This document shows positions 8,862 through 17,297 of a stretch of DNA of 35,769 bases, in pieces; within the stretch, counting starts at the first letter, position 1, and the number at the start of each line of letters is the position of its first letter. The translations under genes were made by a program, and so were the position numbers. Source of the stretch: Myxacorys californica WJT36-NPBG1 (GTDB lineage Bacteria > Cyanobacteriota > Cyanobacteriia > Leptolyngbyales > Leptolyngbyaceae); NCBI GenBank assembly GCA_019359315.1, contig JAHHHO010000053.1, positions 1-35,769 of the forward strand. Direction: 5' to 3'. The notes under the pieces were generated by a model. The model saw only the letters and a list, made by a program, of their open reading frames with translations, was not told the origin of the DNA and did no database searches.

Positions 8862-9416
8862 ATGCCTATCCTGCTGCATTCTAACGGCGCTATTCTGACT
8901 AAGCTAAACGACATCGTTACTGAGCTTTCCCCTCTGAATGTCCGTCTTAAGCAGTTTGACTCAGAAACATCGCCGCTACTTTGCGATCTGCTGTCGCAGG
9001 ATTTGTTGGGCGAAACGGCAAAGCAGCAGATTTTAGAATTCTATGACAGCCGCTTTGCATTTCTGAAGCAGGAAGGCGAGTATAGTTGGTCTGATTTACT
9101 CACCTTGCATCCGGGGTCGGCAAATCTTTACCCATTAATGACGACCTACAGCCGTTACCACACGCATTCTGCTCCCGAAGCGCTTCACATCTTAGCGGGA
9201 GAAGCAATTTTTGGGTTTACGCAGGCAGACGGTACGCAACTGCAACTGCTGGTGCAGCCCCAAGACTACATTCACATTCCTGCAAATACAGAACATTGGT
9301 TTAGCCTGTCTGTGTCTCTACATCTGAAAGCGGTGCGATACTTCACCACGGTAGAAGGTTGGATGCCTCACTACACAGGAACGGTGGTTAACAACCCTCT
9401 AGGAAATCTGCGTTAG
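8862..9416 (+). CDS. mtnD: Acireductone dioxygenase-like cupin
   Basis: 184 residues in the size range of ARD. The single cupin domain carries the four metal ligands of the family: H100 and H102 (HTHSAPE), E106 and H145 (ANTEHWF). The following KAVRYF...GWMPHYTG matches the ARD C-terminal signature. ARD acts in the methionine salvage pathway, oxidising the acireductone made from methylthioadenosine; the Fe form gives the methionine precursor and the Ni form gives CO and methylthiobutyrate. The start is ATG 8862. It has no operon partner from the salvage pathway, and other cupin substrates cannot be excluded. The neighbourhood of sulfur genes supports the call. Confidence 0.8.
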   Translation: MPILLHSNGAILTKLNDIVTELSPLNVRLKQFDSETSPLLCDLLSQDLLGETAKQQILEFYDSRFAFLKQEGEYSWSDLLTLHPGSANLYPLMTTYSRYHTHSAPEALHILAGEAIFGFTQADGTQLQLLVQPQDYIHIPANTEHWFSLSVSLHLKAVRYFTTVEGWMPHYTGTVVNNPLGNLR

Positions 9417-9423
9417 CATTACC

Positions 9424-9461
9424 GCGATCGCTCTGCAAACTTCGGAGTATCGCACTTTTTT
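9424..9461 (+). terminator. Intrinsic terminator after mtnD
   Basis: GCGAT with inner CTC pairs with GAG and ATCGC, followed by ACTTTTTTC. It begins eight bases after the mtnD stop. Confidence 0.6.
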
Positions 9462-9498
9462 CGAACGGATTACAGTTTCTCTATATTATTTAGATAAA

Positions 9499-9921
9499 TT
9501 ATTTAGAGAACAGTACGTCCTCCGTCACAAAATTTGGTCTACGGAAGTAGGCGATCGATTGACGTCCTAGCGTTTTACAACTTTCTGCGCACTGACGACA
9601 AGCTAATGCACATGCCATCATATCTACATTGTCGTTGATCATTTCGCACGCTACGGCGCACTTCTCACACATATCTGCACAAATTGTCGCTGTACGCCCC
9701 ATAAATTCAGAACCATCCATAATCAGGTTCATGCACATCATGCACATCTCCGCACAATCGCGCAGCATGCAGACGAGGTTCATATCTACGCTCTTGCCAG
9801 CCGTCTTCAGATAACGAGACATCGCATCCAGGCAAATCTTATGCACATTGGTGCAGTCTTGGAGGCAAACTTGCATCTCGAGCGTTGTGAATTCTGTTTC
9901 GGTCATTTCTGTTTCGGTCAT
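9499..9921 (-). CDS. Cys-rich four-helix copper-binding protein (Csp/DUF326-like)
   Basis: 140 residues from ATG 9921, with AAGGAG upstream; an upstream ATG at 9966 is less likely. Fifteen Cys fall in a helical repeat pattern (for example C19, C23, C30; C51, C56, C60, C63; C81, C85, C88, C92; C104, C108, C111, C115) with Met-rich spacers. This is the pattern of cytosolic Csp copper-storage proteins, where Cys line the inside of a four-helix bundle and bind Cu(I). No signal peptide is visible. A Cu-binding protein fits an island carrying SBP56, since characterised bacterial methanethiol oxidases are copper dependent. The functional link is inferred. Confidence 0.85.
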   Translation of the reverse strand: MTETEMTETEFTTLEMQVCLQDCTNVHKICLDAMSRYLKTAGKSVDMNLVCMLRDCAEMCMMCMNLIMDGSEFMGRTATICADMCEKCAVACEMINDNVDMMACALACRQCAESCKTLGRQSIAYFRRPNFVTEDVLFSK

Positions 9922-10492
9922 CGTCGCTGTCTCCTTTTTCGTTCTGTAGCGGTAGGAAGGTCGCATCGGGCTTCTGAAAATACGCTAGCGCTAGTGTTTA
10001 GAGGAGTCAATAGGATTGGTGAATGACAAGATTGAAAGGGTAATAAGTTCATCTGATTACCGGGGATTTCAATAATCTACGGTGTTAAAGTGGCCTTTCG
10101 GGATGCATCTTCGTGTAGAACTTGCTTAGGAATTCCTACTCGCATAGTGGGAATTCTCAGAAGAAATGCAGAGGATATGAATTTTGGAAATTAGGTACGG
10201 AAAGAACACGGATTTTGTGTCAAGGTTTCTTGACAATCACTAAAGCCTTCTTTCGCTATCCTGCTCTAGCTTTTATCCCCGGTCTAGAGCTGGAATCTAA
10301 GCGTGATTGGTGAGTCAAGTGATTGGTGAGTCAAGTGATGATTGATGGTGCGATCAGTTCGGCAGAACTCCGTAAGATTGCTACTACTGCTTGCAACTAT
10401 AAATCTCCCTTTTGTCGGATGAAACTCATTCTAAGCAAGCAAATCTACGAGTTGTCTTGTCTTTTTCTCAGCAAGTTCTTAGTATCAATTAA
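9922..10492. other. Gene-poor spacer with a half dyad, a hairpin and a tandem duplication
   Basis: AATCTACGGT at 10074-10083 is a half copy of the sulfur-island dyad. GAATTCCTACT and AGTGGGAATTC at 10130-10156 form a hairpin with a 5-base loop. A 16-bp unit (GATTGGTGAGTCAAGT) is repeated in tandem at 10305-10320 and 10321-10336. I see no convincing gene. Confidence 0.5.
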
Positions 10493-10526
10493 AAAATACG
10501 GCAAACCGATCGGAATTTAGTATTTT
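10493..10526 (+). promoter_or_regulatory. 34-bp dyad, copy 1 of the 10579 gene
   Basis: Arms AAAATAC and GTATTTT are exact inverted repeats around a 20-bp spacer that starts GGCAAACCGAT. Copy 2 starts exactly 50 bp downstream and matches at 26 of 34 positions. Confidence 0.7.
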
Positions 10527-10542
10527 TCAAGCAGTTTTATGT

Positions 10543-10576
10543 AAAATACGATAAGCCGATAAAGATTAAGTATTTT
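10543..10576 (+). promoter_or_regulatory. 34-bp dyad, copy 2 of the 10579 gene
   Basis: Arms AAAATAC and GTATTTT flank a 20-bp spacer starting GATAAGCCGAT. The right arm ends two bases before the start codon at 10579, so a bound protein would block initiation or early transcription. Confidence 0.7.
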
Positions 10577-10578
10577 AG

Positions 10579-11088
10579 ATGAGTAACTTTACTAGGGTTA
10601 GTGAGCCGTCGACAGAGTTAGAACAAGCCCAGTCGGAAGCGGCTGCTGAGCAGTCACTTCAGGAAAACAGCCAGTCCAAATCAAGCTTCTTCAAAAAGAC
10701 AAAAGGAGGTTTGCTATTTGTGATCGGTTACTTGCTATCACCCCTCAGCTTTTGGAATGACGTGTTTTTTAACCTGCCTGTTGCCTACGGGTTTGGTTAT
10801 CTGTGTAGCTGGGTGTCTCAAGATTGGTTTTTGCCAGGTACGATCGCAGGCTATTGGCTCTCGAACATCGCGGGAGTCTTGCTGATGCAGTTTGGTGCAG
10901 TTGAAGTTCTCAACGACCAGCCCAAAGAACGAAATATCAAAAAAGAACTTTTAGTAGGTGTCCTTTCTTCAACAGCCTATAGCCTCGTGATTCTAGCGTT
11001 GGTGCAATTTAAGATTCTCGATGCTTCATCCCTGTTTCCAAACGGAAATTTAGGGGATTTGAGTGCATTTTTACCCTGGAAGTTATAG
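10579..11088 (+). CDS. Membrane protein under paired dyad control, unknown function
   Basis: 169 residues. The cytoplasmic N-terminus of about 45 residues is Glu/Gln/Ser rich and is followed by about four hydrophobic segments, including GGLLFVIGYLLSPLSFW, LPVAYGFGYLCSW, the region around YWLSNIAGVLLMQFG, and SSTAYSLVILALVQF. No transporter signature is recognised. The ATG at 10579 has no good ribosome binding site, because the second dyad copy occupies that position. Being directly downstream of two operator-like sites shared with ssu and rrf2 suggests a sulfur-responsive membrane protein; the substrate is unknown. Confidence 0.6.
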   Translation: MSNFTRVSEPSTELEQAQSEAAAEQSLQENSQSKSSFFKKTKGGLLFVIGYLLSPLSFWNDVFFNLPVAYGFGYLCSWVSQDWFLPGTIAGYWLSNIAGVLLMQFGAVEVLNDQPKERNIKKELLVGVLSSTAYSLVILALVQFKILDASSLFPNGNLGDLSAFLPWKL

Positions 11089-11165
11089 AAGCTTCAGCAG
11101 CGATTAGCGCCACGCACAACGTCATAGAAATCGCGCAAATCGTACCTCTCAGCTAGAACTTACAA

Positions 11166-11194
11166 GAACTTTTGTTGCAAAGTTTCAAAAGTTC
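11166..11194. promoter_or_regulatory. Perfect 9-bp inverted repeat before the TauE-like gene
   Basis: GAACTTTTG and CAAAAGTTC are separated by 11 bases, about 75 bp upstream of the permease start at 11270. Its sequence differs from the 34-bp dyad, so it may serve another regulator. No T-run follows. Confidence 0.45.
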
Positions 11195-11269
11195 GTACAA
11201 GTCGCTGCGTCTAGAAATACCTAGTTCATTCATATCGCGCCCCCTCATGTCCTGAGTTTAGAGAGTGTT

Positions 11270-12061
11270 ATGGATTACTTACTGCTGCCATTTCTCAGCT
11301 TTTTTGTAGGAATTGTTGTCGGTCTAACCGGAATTGGGGGAGCCTCTCTCATCACTCCGATGCTGATTTTTGTGTTTCAGGTTCCCCCCGCGATCGCAGT
11401 CAGTTCTGATATTTGGGCGGCAACGCTGATGAAAGTTGTGGGAGGCTTCAAGCACTGGCGACAACAAACCCTTGATATCAAAATTGTGAAATGGTTAGCG
11501 ATGGGAAGCGTTCCGGGGACACTATCGGGCGTAGGAATTTTGCACTCTATCCGACGGATTGAGACATTGGATTTTGACTCTACCTTGCTCAAAGCGCTAG
11601 GGTTCACAATCTTACTCGTCACCGCGATCGGATTGACAAAGTTATTGCTTCTCGCAGTGTTTCCAAATGTCCAACTTCCTGAACTGCCTAAGTTTGACTT
11701 AGAAACTCATTCAGGACGAGCCTTAACAATGGGTGTGGGAGCGTTTCTAGGGTGTCTTGTCGGTCTAACCAGCGTATCTTCAGGTTCGCTGTTTGCCCTT
11801 GCCCTCATGACATTTTTCCAGCTTGACGCCAAAAAATTAGTCGGAACCGATCTATCTCAAGCAGGAATTTTGTTGAGTTTTACATCCCTAGGGCATCTCA
11901 CCTTGGGAACGGTGAATTGGAGCTTAGTTGGACTCATTTGGCTCGGTTCAGTGCCAGGAGTATTGGTAGGCGCTCAACTTTGCCAGTTTGTGCCGCAACG
12001 AACGCTTCAAACGATTATCTATAGTCTTTTAATGATGGTTAGCTTGAAATTAGTTTATTAG
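11270..12061 (+). CDS. TauE/SafE-family membrane permease
   Basis: 263 residues with about eight hydrophobic helices. The N-terminal VGLTGIGGASLITPML is the Gly-rich motif of TauE/SafE proteins, and a related repeat, CLVGLTSVSSGSLFALAL, opens the second half, as expected of this internally duplicated family. Members export sulfite, sulfoacetate or other organosulfur anions, or act as general anion permeases. In this island it could remove sulfite formed by SsuD; that is inference. The gene converges on the AbrB-family gene with a 23-bp overlap of coding ends. Confidence 0.8.
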   Translation: MDYLLLPFLSFFVGIVVGLTGIGGASLITPMLIFVFQVPPAIAVSSDIWAATLMKVVGGFKHWRQQTLDIKIVKWLAMGSVPGTLSGVGILHSIRRIETLDFDSTLLKALGFTILLVTAIGLTKLLLLAVFPNVQLPELPKFDLETHSGRALTMGVGAFLGCLVGLTSVSSGSLFALALMTFFQLDAKKLVGTDLSQAGILLSFTSLGHLTLGTVNWSLVGLIWLGSVPGVLVGAQLCQFVPQRTLQTIIYSLLMMVSLKLVY

Positions 12062-13196
12062 CACGATTTTCTAGATGACAGACTAGAGAGATCAAGGCTG
12101 GAATCGCTAAATTAATTGTCGTTAATCGCACCAGGTGGCTGGCTGCCACAACTTCAACATTGTGATGCAAGGTTAACGCGATCAAAATCATTTCAGGAGA
12201 TCCACCTGGAGAAGCGACGAGTAAGCACGTCAGCCAATCCCACGGAGTCAACAGTTTGGCAATTCCGGCTGAAAGGAATCCTGCTAAAAACGTCAGCGTG
12301 ACAGGGATTGCAGTGTAAGCGACGGTGCGCTTTTCTAAACGAGGATTGATTGCCCAATATTCTCCGATCGTGATGCCCAAAAGCGCTTGACCCACTAATT
12401 TCACCAAAAGCGGAAGACTAAAATCGACATGAGGAATAAATGTTAGAAATGCTAAAAGTGAATTAAACAGTAAGCCGACCAGGATAGAGCAAAAGAAAGC
12501 CGCGACAGGAAATTTGAGTTTTCTACCGAGATGAACGGCTGATGCAGTAATGATTAGTAATAAAATCAGTAAAAATAAATAGGTTAAATCAAATTTAAGT
12601 AAGTCACGAGTTACGGAAGAAAAGATAGGAGTAATATCACGTGAGTTGGAAACATTAGCAATAATTGGAACAAATAGAATAATCGCAGTAAAACGGATTA
12701 ACTGAACGAGAGAAACAAGAGATGTATTTCTACCGTAATCTGCGGCCAAACTTGCCATCACACCAATATTTCCAGGAACCGTAGCAAGTAATGCAGTGAG
12801 TAAGTCTGTTTTTTCGATTCGAGAGTAGAAATAGCCAATGATGCCACCACTGAACACTAAAAATAGCGTCATCAGCAGAAAAATAGGCAACTGAAGTGAC
12901 AACGCGAACAGATTACTGTGTTGAATGGAAAAGCCAATGGCAAGCCCAACTAGAATTTGTCCGAGCCGACGAGAATTGCGATTGGGTTGAGCTTGGGAGC
13001 TGAGGAGAGAACGGTAAAGATAGAATGCGATCGCGCCCCCAATAATTCCACCCAGTATCCAAGCGCCGCCACCAACTCCAAGCGCCGTCAATCCAAGACC
13101 ACTCAGCAGCGCTAATATCAATTCGGCGGCAGTAAGCAAGTAAGGAGTAGCAAGTTTGACACCGAATTTGAATTCTGGCAGCACAGTTTCTACCAT
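12039..13196 (-). CDS. AbrB-family membrane protein (PF05145 type)
   Basis: 385 residues, start ATG 13196 with GGAG upstream. About ten membrane helices are arranged as two related halves; TVPGNIGVMASLAADYG in the first and LVASPGGSPEMILIALTL in the second are the paired signatures of the AbrB duplication family. This is the membrane family often misannotated as ammonia monooxygenase, not the AbrB transcription factor. Its substrate is generally unknown. It is the last gene of a minus-strand series (amino-acid permease, CadD, secreted protein, DUF202, AbrB) and follows DUF202 by 44 bases. Confidence 0.8.
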   Translation of the reverse strand: MVETVLPEFKFGVKLATPYLLTAAELILALLSGLGLTALGVGGGAWILGGIIGGAIAFYLYRSLLSSQAQPNRNSRRLGQILVGLAIGFSIQHSNLFALSLQLPIFLLMTLFLVFSGGIIGYFYSRIEKTDLLTALLATVPGNIGVMASLAADYGRNTSLVSLVQLIRFTAIILFVPIIANVSNSRDITPIFSSVTRDLLKFDLTYLFLLILLLIITASAVHLGRKLKFPVAAFFCSILVGLLFNSLLAFLTFIPHVDFSLPLLVKLVGQALLGITIGEYWAINPRLEKRTVAYTAIPVTLTFLAGFLSAGIAKLLTPWDWLTCLLVASPGGSPEMILIALTLHHNVEVVAASHLVRLTTINLAIPALISLVCHLENRANKLISS

Positions 13197-13240
13197 TGCA
13201 AAGCTCCGAATGCTGATTTGCGTCGAACCTGTTACGCACC

Positions 13241-13672
13241 CTATTCTATGATTGCTGTCCCTGCCAGAGTAGAGGGAAACGAAAAGATGTAGTAAATGAC
13301 TCCCATTCCTAAAAGCACCACCGCAAGGCTAGAAATAATTACCCATCGATCAGGTGGCTCATACGTGTCTTCTTCAATGTCATCGCGCACCACAAAGTAA
13401 TGCTGAGTAGAAAGTAAGACAGAGAGAAGACCAACAATTGAGAAGGCGAGTCCCAATTTCCAGCCATTTCCGGGAGGCTGAGCTGCAAGCGGAGGATGCA
13501 CAATTCTCATCCGCACAATTAAAACACCGAATCCCATCAAGGCGATTCCACTCCGCATCCACGATAAGTAAGTGCGCTCATTTGCCAAATGATCTCGAAT
13601 TCGATTTGGATTTAAGCGGCGAGGTTGGTCTGGCTCTGGTTTGGATGCTTCAGATTTAGACGATAGCAACAT
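13241..13672 (-). CDS. DUF202 (YidH-type) membrane protein
   Basis: 143 residues from ATG 13672, preceded by GAGGGGG; an upstream frame to 13858 looks non-coding. The family signature HLANERTYLSWMRSGIALMGFG occupies about residues 28-49, and there are three transmembrane helices in total. The biochemical function of DUF202 is not established. It is probably cotranscribed with the AbrB gene. Confidence 0.8.
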   Translation of the reverse strand: MLLSSKSEASKPEPDQPRRLNPNRIRDHLANERTYLSWMRSGIALMGFGVLIVRMRIVHPPLAAQPPGNGWKLGLAFSIVGLLSVLLSTQHYFVVRDDIEEDTYEPPDRWVIISSLAVVLLGMGVIYYIFSFPSTLAGTAIIE

Positions 13673-13876
13673 TAATACCCCCTCAATGATGTTCGATTCG
13701 CACGCAGTCAAGGTCTTGGTGCAGCCAGAGCGATTGCTTTTCAAGCTCCGAAGCGAAGGCGCACCAGTACAGGCAAATTGTCTGTTGATGAAGGGATTTG
13801 CCAGAGTATGTAGCAGCTTAGCGGTTTTGCTCCTGTAAGGGTTCATACTAAAGTTCATACTCTGGCTGACTCGAAC

Positions 13877-14494
13877 CTAGTCCGTTGGTGCATTCGGCAC
13901 TTGAGCATCAATATCTGCTTGAGTCAGATTTGGAATTGCTAAACTTCCTTCACCTGCTTTGAGAATTTTTGCAGGGGAAATATTGAGATCAATCGCGCCC
14001 GCAGGATTTGTTTTCGCTACTAACTGAGTTCCAGGGACAATTTTAAGCGCGATCGCCTCTGTGAGATCCAGAGTGTCAGTCGGCGCGAGAGCAAGTTTGC
14101 CACCACTGGGAAGATAAATTCCTTCACAGGCATAGTCATCATCAGTTTCCTGACCTGCACCTAAATAGTTGAGTGTGCTGGGTTGATTCGCAGGGGCTTT
14201 TTTGGATTTGGTGTAAACGGCTAAAGTCTTTCCGGTTTCATTGCGACACTGCGATCGATCTTCTGCCGTTTCCATGATGTATTTCTCTAACCGTAAACCT
14301 CCCAGTTTTTGCTGAATTTTCTCTGCGCTCAAACCGGATTGTTCAGGGGAGTTGAGAAGATTGTCGATCGCTTGGGTTACTTCGGCATACTCAGGCGTTC
14401 GTATGAATTTGCCTGCATCTGCCCAAGCAGATGGAGCAATGACAACGTTAATTAAAACGAGCAATGCAACGAAAATGAATTTGATTAGGTTCAT
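13877..14494 (-). CDS. Secreted protein of the QCRNETG family, paralog 1
   Basis: 205 residues from ATG 14494 with AAGGAAG upstream. A clean signal peptide runs to a predicted cut after PSAWA (residues 18-22 or so). The mature protein shares with two paralogs in this window a YAEVTQAID helix, a central QCRNETGKTLAVY, a YLGAGQETDDDYACEGIYLPSG block and an ALKIVPGTQLVAKTNP segment. The two conserved Cys could form a disulfide. I do not recognise the family. It lies downstream of a CadD gene, as does paralog 2, so a shared role with CadD is likely but unproven. Confidence 0.7.
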   Translation of the reverse strand: MNLIKFIFVALLVLINVVIAPSAWADAGKFIRTPEYAEVTQAIDNLLNSPEQSGLSAEKIQQKLGGLRLEKYIMETAEDRSQCRNETGKTLAVYTKSKKAPANQPSTLNYLGAGQETDDDYACEGIYLPSGGKLALAPTDTLDLTEAIALKIVPGTQLVAKTNPAGAIDLNISPAKILKAGEGSLAIPNLTQADIDAQVPNAPTD

Positions 14495-14531
14495 AATTTT
14501 CTTCCTTAAGCAATGCAAAACGTTAACGAGA

Positions 14532-14609
14532 TTAGAATCGGAAGAGAAGCTCAAATGCTCTGCTGTCGATGAGCATACATACGCTTAAACCAATTAAAAC
14601 AAAGGGCAT
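14532..14609 (-). pseudogene. Remnant of a third CadD-like gene
   Basis: On the minus strand MPFVLIGLSVCMLIDSRAF aligns with the C-terminal VPFVLIGLGTLILIDSHTL of the intact CadD gene next to it; DNA similarity is also evident between about 14560-14610 and 14812-14860. A stop follows at 14532-14534. This indicates an old tandem duplication of CadD reduced to its tail. Confidence 0.45.
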
Positions 14610-14688
14610 GATCGGTGAAAAGTCCTATCGAAGTAAAATGGTGTGCTTACTTGCGTTAATTCAGCCAACTCATTCTCGATTCAATTCT

Positions 14689-15405
14689 CTAGCTTTTTTC
14701 AGCGTCTGGCGCAATGGTCTCAGAGCGTTTGTTGTTTATGCTGAATGTCAGTAGAAAAATGCAACTGATCACTAGCGTCAGAACGGTTAACCCACGATTT
14801 TCGAGCGTGTGACTATCAATGAGAATTAATGTGCCTAACCCAATCAGCACAAAGGGAACAAGAGAATTCCCGTAGCAAGTTAGAGTCGTTGCGATCGCCG
14901 GAAGCCGAGTGAGTTGAAATGCAGCATAACACCAAACACCAACCAACGAAAAGAAGGTTCCTAGGATCACGATCAAACTTTCTAGACTACTACTCGCGAA
15001 TAACGGCACATAGATCCCAATATTGTCGCCACCATTAGCAAACGTGATCGCAGCAACGCTGTAGGTCTGTGGCGAAAGAATACTGGAGAACAGTGAATTG
15101 TTCGGCGTTTCGGGTTCCACTTCTTCCTCATCGTCTTGATTAAGAAGGCGACTGATCCCAATCGAAATCGGCACAAGCCCAAGCATTCCGATCCAAGGTT
15201 GGGGAAGAAGCAGACTCCCAAAAAAGCCAGGAAGACTCGCAAGAACCAGCGCACCAAAGCCCAGATACTGCCCAGCCACAATGTGTTTATGCCGAAAGAC
15301 GGCATCCACTTGAGAGAAAAACAGCAGCAACATCATAATGTCATCCATGTTGGTGGCTGTAAAAGCCGTGAACCCGGTTGGAAATGCCCGAACTAGTTCA
15401 TCCAT
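14689..15405 (-). CDS. CadD-family (cadmium resistance type) transporter, copy 1
   Basis: 238 residues, about five to six membrane helices. FTATNMDDIMMLLLFFSQ near the N-terminus and FANGGDNIGIYVPLF near residue 120 are the acidic membrane motifs of the Cad family (PF03596, LysE-type superfamily). Family members export Cd2+ or related cations in firmicutes, but the substrate in cyanobacteria is not established. The start is ATG 15405, nine bases after the stop of the amino-acid permease, whose end supplies the GAGGAG ribosome binding site. Copy 2 lies at 29623. Confidence 0.8.
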   Translation of the reverse strand: MDELVRAFPTGFTAFTATNMDDIMMLLLFFSQVDAVFRHKHIVAGQYLGFGALVLASLPGFFGSLLLPQPWIGMLGLVPISIGISRLLNQDDEEEVEPETPNNSLFSSILSPQTYSVAAITFANGGDNIGIYVPLFASSSLESLIVILGTFFSLVGVWCYAAFQLTRLPAIATTLTCYGNSLVPFVLIGLGTLILIDSHTLENRGLTVLTLVISCIFLLTFSINNKRSETIAPDAEKS

Positions 15406-15414
15406 AACGTGTGA

Positions 15415-16929
15415 TTACTCCTCTTCATGCTGACGGTGGCTCGATAGACGTGGACGAATTTGCTCAGGGATGACTGATGGGAGGATGGGGCTTGCGAATC
15501 GATCGTGAATTTCGTCAATTCTGCGAACCATCGATCGGGCAACTTCTGGGTAACGTATCCGTTGCAACACAAACCATCCACAGGTTACGAGCAAATACAT
15601 CAAGAACAAATAGGGAAATGCATCATACGGTGCTTCTGGCGCTGGAAATAAATTGCTTCCTGGAATGCCAATACTACCTAGAACTGGAATGCTCATAAAT
15701 GCAACCGACAATACTGAGATCACAACGTGCCGCGCCTTCAGCTTTCGGATGCGATATAGGTACATCGGAGCTGCGATCGAGATCAAAGTATAAACGGTCA
15801 GGAATCCATAGCTACAGATTGCGCCCAGATATCCCATGCTCTCGAACAGCTTGATGTGGAATAAGGACATTCCCGCAGGCACAAGGAACATCAGCAACGA
15901 ACAGACTGTAACAGCAATGTGTGGTGTCCGATTCGAGGAATGGGTTTCACCGATTGAGGAATGAAACAATCCATGACGCGCCATTAAAAATGCAACTCTT
16001 GCGGCTGGATTAATACTTCCGAGAACACAAGCAAAGAAGCTAAACAACGCACTGATGGTGACGAGTTCTCCCAAAAAACCAACTCCGGCTTGCTGAGAAA
16101 GAAATCCAAGAGGTTGCTCGGTGTTAGCGATCGCAACGCCAGTTCCGCTAAAAGCTAAGACCTCAATGTAAGCCAGCACCGTGAAAAACAGACCCGCCAG
16201 AACAACGCTCCCCATCACAGCTTTTGGGATGGTGCGTAAGGGCTTTTTCGCTTCATCTCCAAGCGATGTGGCGCTCTCAAAGCCAGAGAAGCTAAACATC
16301 ACTAGAACAAGTCCCATTGACACAGTTCCAGGTGTGACTCCTTGCAGTGTCAGTTGAGACATATCTAACGCAAAGCCCTTATGTGCCCAAATGATGATCC
16401 CCAAGAGCGAAATTAAGGCGATCGACAGCCCTTCTAACCAAAGCATCGCGATCGCGGAAAGCTGAATATCGCTATAGGCGGCATACCAAGCAATTCCAGC
16501 CCCGATCGCGAGCAAGGTAATGCTAGATGGATGGATGCCTAAATGCCCAATCAATGTTGCGCTGAAATTAGCAAAGCCACATAGTACGGCCATTCCCGTA
16601 AACAAATATGCCAACACTAAACTCCAGCCACACACCACGCCTGCCGTCGGACCTAATCCTTTTACGATGTAGGAATAAAGTGATCCCGGAGATGCTGATC
16701 GGCTGGCAAACTGATTAATATTAAGACTGACCAACACCAGCCCCACCAAACCAATCAGAAAGCTCAACCAAGTCCCGTTGCCAGAAAGCGCAACAATTAA
16801 GCCAATATTAGATGCAGGAATCGTTGTTGGGGCGATGACCGCAAAGGATTGAGCTAAAACCTCGCCGAACGAAAGGCAGGCAGGCTTTAAACCATGCGAA
16901 CTCTGCTGTAGCCCTATTTCACTCGTCAT
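15415..16929 (-). CDS. APC-superfamily amino-acid permease
   Basis: 504 residues, about twelve membrane helices. The N-terminal FGEVLAQSFAVIAPTTIPASN and the central MFSFSGFESATSLGDEAKKP (the GFE and E-A-K-x-P motif of amino-acid transporters) identify the APC family. The substrate is not visible in the sequence; an S-containing amino acid or glutathione-like compound would suit the island, which is inference. It is divergent from the LysR gene across 368 bp and probably heads the minus-strand operon with CadD. Confidence 0.8.
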   Translation of the reverse strand: MTSEIGLQQSSHGLKPACLSFGEVLAQSFAVIAPTTIPASNIGLIVALSGNGTWLSFLIGLVGLVLVSLNINQFASRSASPGSLYSYIVKGLGPTAGVVCGWSLVLAYLFTGMAVLCGFANFSATLIGHLGIHPSSITLLAIGAGIAWYAAYSDIQLSAIAMLWLEGLSIALISLLGIIIWAHKGFALDMSQLTLQGVTPGTVSMGLVLVMFSFSGFESATSLGDEAKKPLRTIPKAVMGSVVLAGLFFTVLAYIEVLAFSGTGVAIANTEQPLGFLSQQAGVGFLGELVTISALFSFFACVLGSINPAARVAFLMARHGLFHSSIGETHSSNRTPHIAVTVCSLLMFLVPAGMSLFHIKLFESMGYLGAICSYGFLTVYTLISIAAPMYLYRIRKLKARHVVISVLSVAFMSIPVLGSIGIPGSNLFPAPEAPYDAFPYLFLMYLLVTCGWFVLQRIRYPEVARSMVRRIDEIHDRFASPILPSVIPEQIRPRLSSHRQHEEE

Positions 16930-17297
16930 CTTTAACTTTCCCAGCGTTGTAAAATTCTCGGCTCAGATATCATCCGTTCACTCAAATCAAGTTATCTCTG
17001 ATGTGTCATGAGCCGTTGTAGAAATCACTAACATCACTCTACGCAGCAGAATTTATAGAAGCAAATACTCTTTTTTGTCATTGTGATAAAATCCCTTTAT
17101 CCGAAACCTGGCTATTGAACTTTCTTTAAATGCTCTTGGCACAGCAACTAGAGCTAGAGTAAGCCTCAAGCGGCGGGTATCACCTTCTATTGATTGCACA
17201 CGAATTACTGAAAACCCCTAGACTCGCATCGCTTTTTAGGAGTTTAGAGCGATAGGTTTTCCCTAACAATCTTGACTAGAAAACTTTAAGAACTGAA
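16930..17297. promoter_or_regulatory. Divergent promoter region of the permease operon and lysR-type gene
   Basis: 368 bp between two outward-facing genes, AT-rich around 17060-17140. LysR proteins commonly bind such a region to control themselves and the divergent gene. I could not single out a convincing operator and no full 34-bp dyad is present. Confidence 0.4.

Noticed and set aside
10122-10520. Two short plus-strand frames before the 10579 gene
   Set aside because: They cover a hairpin and a tandem duplication, have no ribosome binding site and resemble no protein family.
12039-13196. Ammonia monooxygenase for the AbrB-family gene
   Set aside because: That name is a historical misannotation of the AbrB membrane duplication family; no monooxygenase feature is present.
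13673-13858. N-terminal extension of the DUF202 protein
   Set aside because: The internal ATG at 13672 has a strong GAGGGGG site and the DUF202 domain starts shortly after; the upstream residues look non-coding.
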